From Opeltia flavorubescens (taxonomy: Eukaryota; Ascomycota; Lecanoromycetes; Teloschistales; Teloschistaceae): DNA of 64,000 bases. Position 1 is the first letter of the stretch; each line of letters opens with the position of its first letter. Below, one piece after another: positions 53,728 to 64,000 of the stretch. The stretch is taken from positions 439,581 through 503,580 of the forward strand of contig KE546983.1 in NCBI GenBank assembly GCA_000442125.1, written 5' to 3'. The position numbers were made by a program, and so were the translations under genes. The notes under the pieces were generated by a model. It was not told the DNA's origin and did no database searches. It was given only the letters and a program-made list of their open reading frames with translations.

Positions 53728-56700
53728 AATTATTATTAAATTTTACAATTTCGAATTATAATAAATTAGAAAAATAATAAAATTATAATTAAAATATAAA
53801 TTAAAAAAAAAATTAAATTAGAATTTATATATTTAAAAAATAAAAAAGCGTTTAAAAAATTTTACCTTAAAAAAAAATTTAAAAAAAAACCGGATTAATA
53901 AATAATTTCTAGCAATAAAAATACTATAAAAAAATTAAAAAATATTAAAATATATCTTTTAAAAATAAAAAAGCGTTAATAATAATAATAAAAATATAAT
54001 TAAAAATTGAATAATAATATATTATAATAATTTTTATAATAGTATAAATATTAAAATAATAGTTTTAAAATTATTTAAAATAAATATATAATAATATATA
54101 TAGTTTAAATCGAAGTTAATTATAATTCTAAAAATATATATATAAAAGATAATAGAAATTTATATTTTTAAAATATTTTGAATAATAAAAATAATAATAA
54201 TAATTTTTAAAAATAAATATAATAATTTTTATATTAATTTAAATTTTTAAATTTTATAATTATAATATTAAAATCTTTTATTAGTTATTAAAATAAAAGC
54301 GAATATATATTTAAAAAAAATTAATAAAAGATTATAAAAAAAAAATTAATATATAAAAAATAGTTTTTTTTTTAATTTTAATTTAAAAAACTTTTATTTT
54401 ATTTAAAATAAATATATTAAAATATATATTTATTAATTAATATATTTTAAAAATTAATATTTTAATTTTTATTACTATTTAAAAAAAGTTTAAAAAATAT
54501 TAATAATTTTTAAAATATAATTCTAGTAATTATTATTATAATTATTTTATTAATAATTTTAAAATAAATATATTAATATAAATTTTTTTTTATTTTATAA
54601 ATATTTTTTATTTATTAAAAAATCTATTTTTTAAAATATAATAATATAATATAAAATATTTAAAAAAAAAACTATTAAAAATATTAATATAAATTACTAG
54701 ATTTTATTTAATAATAAAAAAATAAAAAAAATATTTTTATAATAACTAGTTTAATATAAACTTAGTAGTTAATAATATAAAAAATATCTATTATATTATA
54801 AATACAAATTAGTTTATTAAAAAAATTTTTTTAATAATAAAAATTTAATAAATAAAAATAACTGCTTATTTTTATATAATAAAAAAATGTATAAATATAT
54901 AAAATTTATTATATTAATTTAAAAATATTATAAAAATTATTATAAAATTAAAATTTAATTATTTTAATTAGATTTTTTTAATTTTTAAAATATTATTATA
55001 TTAAATTTAAAATATTTAATATTATAAAATAAAATATTTAAAAAAAATATATAATTTATAAATTAAATATTATAAATATAAAAATCTTTATAAAAAAAAA
55101 ATTTAATTCTATTTTAGAATTTTATTTATTTTTTATATTAAATATTTTTAGTATTAATATTTTTTATATATTTTTTTTCAATTCGATTTTTTTTTATTTA
55201 ATAATATATATTTTATTTATATTAATTAGAAACTATTATAAAAGTTTTTTTTTTTAATTTTTATTTTATTATTATTTAATATAGCTATTATTTTTATTAC
55301 TCTATTTTATTTTTTTAAAATTTTATAACGTTTAAAAAATAAAAGCTTAAAAAAATAAAAAAATATTAAAATAATAAAATCGGGTTTAATAAAAAAAATT
55401 TTTTTTATTAAATTTATTTTAATCGAATAATATTTTTTATTTAAAAATACTCTAATATTAATAAAAAAATTTAAAAATTAAAATTATTTTTTATTATATT
55501 AGACTAATTTTTATTAAAAAAAAATTTATTTTCTATAAATTTAAATAATAAATTAAAATTTTTAATTTTAATTTTAACTTTTATTTATATTAATTTAATA
55601 TAAAATTTCGAATTTAATTATTATTATAATTATTATAATTTATTTTTCTATTTATATAAAATTCTATAATATAAAAAAACTTTTTATATACTCGCGGTTC
55701 TTTTTTATTTTTTTAAACGTTAATATTAATTAAAAATAATACTATTATTTAAAATAAATTTTTATATTAAAAATAATCGCGTTTTTTAAAATATAATAAA
55801 ACTTTAAATATATTTAATTAAAATAAAAAAAAAATTTAATAAATTTTTTTTATTTAATAAATTATAAAAAGTTTATTTTTATTTTTATTATTTATATAAT
55901 CTATCGGTTTTTTTATTAATACTATATTTTAATTAAATTTTTTATTTTAAATATTTTTTTATTTAAAAGTTCGTTTATAATATAATTCTATAATATTATA
56001 TATTTATTATAAATATTCTTTTATAAATAATATTAATAAATAATTATTTTTATATAACTTATTAATAAATAATAAAATTTATAATTATTATATACTCGGC
56101 TAGCGATTAAAAATAAAATTTTATTTATAATATTATTTAATATTATATTAAATATATTTTATATTATTTATATTAGATTTAAAAATTAAAATTCTAGTTT
56201 TATTTATTATTATAAAATAGTTTTTTTAAATTTATTCGAATTTTTATTAAATAAAAAAGAATTTATAAAATTATATTAATAAAAAAACTATTTTATTAAT
56301 TACTATAATTTATATATATATTATCTATAATATTTATTAAATTTTATAATTATTTTAATTATAATAGATTTTTAATTAAAATTATTTAATAAAATATTAA
56401 ATATTATTATAATTAAATATATTATAATCTTTTTATTTAATTATTTTATTATATTAAATTTTTTATATTATTAACTAATATATTAATAGTATATATTTTC
56501 TAAAATCTATTAATAGATTTTAATTTAGAAAATATTTAATTTATTATTATTTTAATTTATAAATTATATAATAATTAAAAATAGATAAAATAATACTATT
56601 TTTTTATATAATAGCCCGAAACCGGTTAAAATTTAATTATAATAAGTTTAGAACTTTTTATAAATTATATTAATTATATTTTATATTATTTTCTTTTAAA

Positions 56701-57492
56701 TTATTTTTTTTAATCGATTTTTAATAATATTAAAATAATTAAAAAAAGGATTATATATTTAAAAAAAAAAAAATTATAAAAATTTAAATTATATTTAACG
56801 TTTTTATAAAAATATAAAAAGGTTTTAATATTTAAATAAAATATTAAATTTAATTTTATTTATTATTATTTAAACGAAAATATTTTATTTTTTATTATTA
56901 ATTAAAAAATAAATCTAATTTTATTTATAAATTATATATATAAATAATTATATAATATTTTAAATTTTATTAATTTATATTATTTTAAAAAAGTTTTAAT
57001 AAATATCGAATTTAAAAATATTTTTATTTTTTATTTAATAGTTTTTTAATAAAAAAATTATTTTATTTAAATTAAATTTTTTAAAATTAAATATTATCAA
57101 AAATATTTTTATAATTTTTATTTATATTAATATAATTATTTAATTTATATATTATAAAAATATTATTATTATTAATAATTATTATTTATTAAAAAATCGA
57201 AATATTATAATAATTATTATATTATTTAATAAAAATTATATATATTTTTATTAATATAAATATTAATTTTTTTTAAATTTATTAAATTATATTTTTATTT
57301 TTTTTATCTAGTTAATTTTTTTATAATTCGTTATTTATAAAATTTATATAAATATTATATAATAATATATCTAGAACTAGCTATAAAATATATATTAAAT
57401 ATAGTATATATATTAATTCTAAACCGAAATTATTATTATTTTTTAAAAGATTATAATTTTTTTAAAAAATATTCATATATTCTATAATAAAA

Positions 57493-57924
57493 CAGCCCGA
57501 AATGTTTTTAAAAAATATTATAGAAAAACTTTATTTATTTTTTTAAAAAATAGATTTTTTATTTAAAAAATTAAAAATTTTAAAAATTATAAAATTCGAA
57601 ATAATTAATTTTTTTAATTTTATATTATTTATATTTCCTATTAAATATAATAAAAAAATAATTAATAATTTAAAATTTAAATAAATTAATTATTCCTTTT
57701 TAAATAATTTTTTTAAAATTTTTTTATTTTTTAAAAAATAATTTTTATATTTTTTTAGTTTTATTAGGCTTTTTAGCTCTATAAAGCTTTTTAGCCCTAT
57801 AAAATTTCTTTATTCTACTAGTTATTTTAATTCTTTTAACTATTCCAGTTTTATAAACTTTTTTAATAAATATATAATAAAAATCGCCAGCGTAAAATTT
57901 CTATCGCTTATAATTATTACCATT
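57493..57924 (-). mobile_element. short element E, copy 4, truncated
   Basis: This copy carries the CAGCCCGAAAT end at 57493, the 18-bp array at about 57759-57830 and the core with CGCCAGCGTAAA at about 57886. It then stops near 57924, where repeat L begins, so the portion corresponding to the outer 250-350 bp of the full-length copies is missing. The orientation is the same as E1. Confidence 0.68.
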
Positions 57925-58385
57925 AAGTTATAAAAGTAGTTAGTATTTAAACCCCATGTAGAAATTATATAATAGAAATAATATATTAAGTTACTAATAC
58001 AGCGGGCTTTCTAAAAAACCTAAATAGAGTTACTTAAATAATTACTATCTAATATAGGGTAAATATATTTTTAAATATATAGCAATCCCTTTTATTTTCT
58101 ATTAAAAAATAAAAATTAATTCTTTAATATATTTAAATATATATATTATAAATAGCTTTTTTATAATAGTTCACGTTTTTAAATTAATTTAATTATATTT
58201 AATATATTATAATTCTAATTCTTCCTTTTTATATTCGAAGGTCTGGATTACTATTAAAAATATCTACTAGAAAAGCTCGCGGTTATAATAAAAATAAAAA
58301 TAATAATAATAATATAATTACTAATTTTTAAAATTCGAATACTTAATCGGAAATTATATATATAAATCTAATAGACGGATCTTTT
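57925..58385 (+). repeat. LTR-like repeat L, copy 2; likely 5' LTR of F
   Basis: This copy of about 460 bp aligns with 50850-51265. It lies immediately upstream of the internal region of F, in the position expected for its 5' LTR. It holds about 75 bp (about 58095-58170) missing from the other copy. Its left boundary is blurred by the truncated E copy. Confidence 0.6.
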
Positions 58386-58739
58386 AATATAATTAATTTA
58401 ACGATTTTTTAAAATAAGCGTATTATAAAGCTAGTCGATAACGCTATAGAATTATAATAAAATAGTAATATTTCTTTAATAAAGTCAACGTTGGGTTCTA
58501 ATACTTATTATTATAAAGGTAAAAAGCTAATATATAATATAATTCTATCCCTTTTACTACCTAGTTCTAATAGTAGTTATAATAATAACGACTTTTTAAA
58601 TACCTCTTTAAACGTATAAATAGAATAAAAAATCAAAAACTTAAAGTATAAAATAAAAAGAGCTACTAAATATATTTATCGTTTTAAAAAAACTAAAATA
58701 GTTTATTAATAAACTTAAATAATACTTTAAAAGCTTCGT

Positions 58740-59600
58740 ATACCTATTAATATATTTATTTCTATTATTCCGCCTATTAATATTAAACCTTTTATTATTA
58801 TAAAGCTAAAAGGTATTAAACCAGCCTTTTTACTAAATTATCCGCCGAAAAATAACTTTACTAGTTATTAAGTATAGATATTATAAACGGATATAACGTT
58901 TAAATTATTATAGAATTCGTTTCTAATAAATAAAATAAAGATCCGGTTTATTATACTATTATTAAAAGGTAACCCTCTAATATAATAGATTTAATATATA
59001 AAAATAAATAGAATTAATATAAACTAGCCTAATTATTATAAATAACTGCTTAATCTTTTATTAAATAAAGAAAACCGATTTTTAAACTCTTTATTAAAGT
59101 ATTATATATTAGTATAAAGTATAATAATACCGTAGAAACTCTATAATTAGATAAAAATATTTAAAAATTAATTACTAGAGCTATTAAAAAAATAATATAT
59201 AATAAATTTTATTATAAAATTTAAACGCGATATTTAAACGCTAATATACCAGTTTAAATATATATTTAAAAATAAAATAAAAAATAAATAGATAGCTTTA
59301 ATAATTTATATAAAAGGTATTATAAAAGATATTAATACAGGTACCTTTTATAAAAAACCTTTTTCTTTAAATTAAAGTAATTAAAGTAGTTAAATTTTAA
59401 AAAAAATTTATAATAATTATACAGGGGATAAATAGAAACGTAATAATTATAAACTTTATAATAGACCTTTTATAAAATTAAAAAATAGTAAAAATATTAA
59501 CTTAAAAGATTTAAGCTAAATAAAATATTATAATTATTATAAAAAGAGTTATTATTCTACTAATTACCTTTATATAAAAAAATTAGTAAAAAAAATATTT
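58740..59600 (+). pseudogene. gag remnant of F with zinc knuckle
   Basis: The gag region starts about 350 bp after the putative LTR. A proline-bearing N-terminal region lies near 58770-58870, and a zinc-knuckle (CCHC-type) region is recognisable by spacing at about 59524-59572. In the family, gag forms the particle shell and the knuckle binds RNA. It is broken many times. Confidence 0.65.
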
Positions 59601-60279
59601 ATTAAAGGTATTAAATCTAACGTTAATAAAAATTCTAATATAATTTTAAAAAATAATTAAATTTAAATAAAACTTTAGCGTTTAAATATCGTCTAATTAA
59701 AATAATAAAAAAAATTAAAATAATATCCCGATTTTATATAAGCGATTAAATTAAAAAGATTTTTATACTATTAAATATAAAGTTAAATATTAATTATATC
59801 TTATAAGCTAAAATAGTAGAATAGGATCTTACTTTAATAAATACTAGTTATTTTATATTAAACTAGCTCTATAATTAATAATATTACTATTATAGGATTT
59901 ATAATCTTAAATAAACCTATATTAATAATTAAAATATAAAATAAACGATTTCTATTATCTTTTTTTATACTATCGATTTAAATAAATATAATATAATTTT
60001 AAATACTTTAAAGATTTATAAAATTAACCTATTTATTAATATATAGGTTATAAAGTAGCGCTTTTCTATTAAAGTTAATCGAATATAAATAAACTATTTA
60101 TAAATCTTTAAATAATCCTTTAAAATATATTTTATTATATATACTTTAATAGTATTAGTAATAAAAAATCTAATCGATATTAATAATATAAAAATTTTAT
60201 ACTAGATTAAAAACTTTAAATCTATATTTTCTATAATAAAATCGGGTAAGTTACTTTAATCGAAATCTAGTAATTATAC

Positions 60280-61570
60280 TATTAATTTAATAAAGGGTAA
60301 AAAGCCGCTATATAAACTAATATATAACCTATTAAATAATAAGTTAAAGGAATTACACCGATATTTTAAAAAAGCCTTTAAAAAAAACTAGATCTAATAT
60401 TTAATCTCGTCTATAAAAACTCCTATCCTATTTATACTAAAGAAAAATAGAGGATTATATCTATATATAGATTATTATAGTCTAAATATAGTAATAATTA
60501 AAAATCGGTATCTATTCCTTTTAATTACTAAAATTTTAGACCGTTTATATAGCGTAAAAAAATTTATAAAGATAGATATATATAATACTTATTATTAGAT
60601 TAGAATTAAATAAAAAAATAAATAAAAAACGGTATTTTATATTAAATATAGGTATTTTAAATATTTTATTATACCTTTTAATCTAATAAATACCTTTATA
60701 ACCTTTTAAATATATATTAATAAAGCGTTAATAGGAATAATTAATATCTTTTATATAATATATCTAGATAATATCCTAATATATTTAAATTCTAAAAAAA
60801 AATACTAAGAATATATTTATATAATTTTACGCCGGCTCCGCGAATATTAATTATTCCTAAATCTAAAAAAATACGCATTTAATATAGAATAACTAGAGTT
60901 CCTAAAATATATTATATTATTTAAAAGAGTAGAAATAGATTTTAAAAAAATAAATATAATTTAAAATTAACCTATTTTAAAATCGTATAAAAATATTTAA
61001 ATATTTTTAAACTTAATAAATTTCTATTAGCGATTTATTAAATATTATTTAAAAATTATAACGCTTATAATTAACCTATTAATCGGTATAAAAAATAGTA
61101 AAAAACTAGAGCTATTAAAATAGAATAATACCGTTTAAAAAGTTTTTAAAAAATTAAAGAGAGCTTTTATTATAATACTATTACTAAAATATTTCGATCT
61201 AATATATAAATTTCGAATTAAAATAAATACTTTAAATTTTAATATTTCTAGTATTATAATTTAATTAAATAATAATAATATTTATTATCTAATAGCTTTT
61301 TAATTAAAAAAAATAATAATAGCTAAATAAAATTATAAAATTTATAATTAAAAATTACTCGCTATTATTAAAGTTTTTAAATAATAACGGTACTATTTTA
61401 AAAAAGCCTAATATATTATTAAAGTATAGTTAGATTATAATAATTTAAAATAATTTATATATATTAGCTAAATTAATAATAAATAATAGTATTAAATTAT
61501 AAAATTAGCAGCTATAAATTTTAAAATTTTCTATTAAGCTAGGAAATCAAATCTAATAGATTTTTTATTA
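60280..61570 (+). pseudogene. reverse transcriptase and RNase H remnant of F
   Basis: Successive reverse-transcriptase boxes are recognisable at about 60439-60480 (the region before the first strand motif), 60528-60606 (first catalytic Asp region), 60643-60733 (the PFGL-type box) and 60766-60800 (the YLD-type catalytic box region). The connection domain and RNase H follow (about 61125-61570). This order and spacing is that of Ty3/Gypsy. It is broken many times. Confidence 0.8.
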
Positions 61571-61869
61571 AAAAGGCTAGATTATTAAAGAATTAACTTT
61601 AAAATTTTAATAATAATACCTATATTATAATAAAAACTATCTTTTATTAATAATATATTATCTATATTAATAGCGGTAAAAAAAATAAAAGTAGTATATT
61701 TATATAAAAAATATAAAAAAAAGTTTAAAAAACTTTTATTAAAGGTTAATACCTTTAAAAAACTTAATAATAGCCTATTAATCTAAAAATCTTATAATAT
61801 ATTAGCGCCGATAATATTCTATAAAAGCCCCGCTAAAGATTTTTAAAAAAAAAACCTACCTTTTAATAA

Positions 61870-62900
61870 AAAAAGTATAATAAATTCTATTACTAGAATA
61901 GCTAGTTATAAATAATATATTTTATATTAAATAATAAAGAATACTATTTTTAATAAAACGGCTTATAGTAAAAGCTCGATAAATATAAAAGAAATAATTT
62001 TATAGTTTTAGCGGGATAATAATTTTACTATTATTTAAAAATATAATATTAAAAACGTTTATAAAAAGAATTCTAAATATATAAAAGCCGGGTTATAAAG
62101 CTTAAAAATAAAAAGCGAGTTGCTATTCTATAAATTTTTATATATTTTAAAAGATTCCGTTATTTATACGGAGCTTATAATAAAATATTATAATAATCTT
62201 TTAACTAATTATTTTAAAGCGGAATAGATAATAAAACTGCTTTATTATTAATATTAATAGTTTAATTTAAATAAAAAGGTTAAAGAATATATACGAATAT
62301 ATAATATTTATTAATATATAAAAGTATATTAGTATAAACCGTATAGTAAACTATAATCCCTTTCTATTTTTAATAATTTATACTAGGAAATTGCTTTAGA
62401 TTTCGTAACGGGATTGCTACTATTAAAATACTATATAAATAAAGCTAATACTATATTAGTAATAGTAGACTGTTATTCGAAAATAGCTATATATATTTTA
62501 TATATAAAAATAATTAATATAGTAGAATTCGCGGATCTATTCTTTAAAATAATAATCTATAAAGGAATTACGCTAAAAGATATTATTAATAATAGGGGCT
62601 TATTATTTATAAACGAATTCTAGTCTAAAATTTATTACCGCCTGAAAATAAAAAGAAAATTAAATACTACTTTTTATCCGTAAATAAATAATTAAATAGA
62701 GCGCTAAAATTAATTACTAGAATACTATCTTCGAATTTATTTAAATAAGGAGTAATTTAATTAGGCGAAAATTCTTTTTATTATAAAATTTACGTATAAT
62801 AATAGTATTTATTTTATTATAAATAAAATACTATTTTTTTTATAGACTAGAATATACTTTAATCTAGAATTTAATATTATAAATAATATTTCTAAAAAAA
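61870..62900 (+). pseudogene. integrase remnant of F
   Basis: The zinc-binding N-terminal region lies at about 62150-62340, and the catalytic core runs from about 62380. A stretch of 69 codons remains open at 62414-62623 and matches the integrase core around its first and second catalytic acidic residues, including the DxYSK-type and NRG-type neighbourhoods. Downstream sequence to about 62900 fits the rest of the core. In the family this enzyme inserts cDNA into chromatin. It is a fossil and not expressed as a complete protein. Confidence 0.82.
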
Positions 62901-63299
62901 AGGCCCGTAAAGCTAGTATATTAATAGTAAAAAAATATATAAAAAAACTAATAGAATTATATAAAAAGCTAAGCTAGAAATAATAAAAAGCGTAAAAATA
63001 ATAGGCGAAATACTATAATTATTTTTATATAGATATAAAATTTAATTTAAACGATATAGTATTCCTATTATTAAAAAATTTAAAGCTAAAAAAATTATTT
63101 AAAAAACTTATTTATTATTATACCGGACCGTATTATATTAAAAAATATATTAATTTTTAAGTATATAAACTATTATTACCGCCTGGTTCGCGTATTTATA
63201 ATATCTTCTATATTTTTTTCCTAAAAAAATATTAGTAGAAAAAAAGATAAAAGGTTTTTTAATACCTACTTCTAAAGTTTATAAATAACGAGCTAGAAT

Positions 63300-63440
63300 A
63301 GAAAATAAAAATAATTTTAAATAAGCGTATTAAAGGATTTAAAAATAAAGCGGAATAGTATTTAATTAATTAAATAAATTAGTTAAAAAAGTATAATTTA
63401 TAGTAACCGAAATTAAATCTAGTAAATATTAGAAATTTAA
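63300..63440 (+). pseudogene. chromodomain remnant of F
   Basis: The C-terminal end of the polyprotein has the spacing and residue types of a chromodomain (YLxxW...W/PxxNL pattern) at about 63330-63425. Chromodomains of this class bind methylated histone H3 and direct integration into heterochromatin, which fits the repeat-on-repeat neighbourhood. It is broken. Confidence 0.65.
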
Positions 63441-63800
63441 TAAAAAAGTTTAACTAAAGCTATAAAAAACCGCCGAAGAAATATAAAAAGAAAAGTTAAA
63501 TATTTTAGTTATACTAGCCGCTATTCCTTTTAAAACTTTTAATAAATTTTTTATAAACTTTAATAATATTATATCTAAATAAAAAATAAGTATAGGAAAA
63601 AATAATATAAATAATAAAATTTATATTAAATTTCTAAAAGCTAATTAATTTATTTAAAAAAAATTTATCGAATATAAATTAAAAGCGAATTTAAAATAGT
63701 AAATAAAATTTATTAAATTAAAATTCGAGCCTATTTAATAAAATAAATACTTACTAGTAATTATATCCTATTTAATCTTTTTATACTATATCTCTATATA

Positions 63801-63900
63801 TTATTCTACGATTCGGTACGCTCTTTTATTTTATAATTTACTACGCTCCTTTATTTTATAACTCGCTATATTCCTTCGTTCTATAATTTACCGCGCTTTT
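63801..63900 (+). repeat. 25-bp tandem repeat, four units
   Basis: Four consecutive 25-bp units start at 63801, 63826, 63851 and 63876, with exact period and a shared CG-bearing end (TACGCTC and variants). They lie 360 bp after the chromodomain of F, in its 3' non-coding part. Confidence 0.88.
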
Positions 63901-64000
63901 TTATATTAATAAACTTTCGGTCTGTTTTTTTATATTAGCCCTATTAGTTAATAAAATTTTATTAATAATTTTATTAATAGCTATATAGTAATAAAAAGTA

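Larger units (their letters stand above)
51266..57492. other. 6.2 kb of extremely AT-rich decayed DNA
   Basis: Nothing recognisable beyond tandem repeats at 51526-51669 and 53526-53727 and isolated CG-bearing spots (about 55690, 56090, 56610). The sequence is close to pure A/T over long runs. It does not match the internal start of F (58390 onward), nor A, B, D or C as far as I can see. If repeat L forms an LTR pair, this is the interior of that element; otherwise it is an unclassified RIP relic. Confidence 0.45.
57925..64000 (+). mobile_element. Ty3/Gypsy chromovirus F, cut by window end
   Basis: This element differs from the A/B/D family: its reverse transcriptase and integrase belong to the common fungal chromovirus type and its LTR is unrelated to theirs. 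Order: putative 5' LTR (57925-58385), gag (about 58740-59600), reverse transcriptase, RNase H, integrase, chromodomain (to about 63440), 3' non-coding part with a 25-bp minisatellite. No 3' LTR is reached before the window ends. It is the best-preserved retroelement here but is still a fossil with many breaks; the longest open stretch is about 70 codons. Confidence 0.85.

Noticed and set aside
62414-62623. 69-codon open frame as an independent gene
   Set aside because: It matches the core of a Gypsy integrase in place and order within element F, so it is part of a fossil polyprotein.
1-64000. Mitochondrial or bacterial AT-rich DNA
   Set aside because: Nested LTR retrotransposons, chromodomain integrase tails and a CpA-specific mutation pattern point to nuclear fungal DNA; no mitochondrial gene or rRNA is seen.

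Overview
The window is an AT-rich, gene-empty block of nuclear DNA, most likely from a filamentous ascomycete (Pezizomycotina). Two observations support this. First, the base composition looks like repeat-induced point mutation (RIP): CpA and TpG are almost absent over tens of kilobases, TpA is in large excess, and CpG is still present. Second, the recognisable content is Ty3/Gypsy retrotransposons of the fungal type, some with a chromodomain-like C-terminus. I find no intact host gene, no tRNA or rRNA and no CRISPR array. The species cannot be named from this window.

Layout. 1-3235 is degraded sequence with one unusually open but unrecognised plus-strand frame. 3240-3332 is a short, RIP-free block whose near-copy lies at 33962-34057. 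3415-3945 and 18062-18575 are the two arms of a large inverted repeat (J). Between them lies a nest of Ty3/Gypsy copies. Copy A (plus strand, about 3946-10089 and 17263-17473, 5' end missing) is split by copy B (minus strand, 10090-17257), which is flanked by the 5-bp target duplication TTACT. 18576-38465 holds two head-to-tail copies (C1, C2) of a repeat of roughly 7.5 kb that I cannot classify. C1 carries two private insertions (20771-21329 and 25176-25849). C2 carries three: a 1.76-kb insertion with minisatellite arrays and a GC-richer island (about 32303-34065), and two copies of a short element E (34307-34977 and 36669-37347). 38466-42253 is a minus-strand Gypsy fragment (G), interrupted by a complete plus-strand copy D (42254-49486, target duplication TATAA). 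49492-57492 is heavily decayed and mostly unassigned, with a 36-bp tandem repeat. A truncated E copy follows. From about 57925 to the window end lies a separate Ty3/Gypsy chromovirus (F) in which gag zinc knuckle, reverse transcriptase, RNase H, integrase and chromodomain regions can be recognised in order.

How the parts relate. A, B and D share one LTR of about 200 bp; G belongs to the same reverse-transcriptase lineage; F is a different lineage. Nesting gives a relative order: A before B, G before D, C before the E, K and MITE-like insertions. The short insertions (less than about 700 bp) keep more CpA and TpG than the long repeats, which fits the length threshold known for RIP. All Gypsy copies are treated as fossils: each is broken many times over. 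Two ambiguous bases (N) occur at 11713 and 20314.
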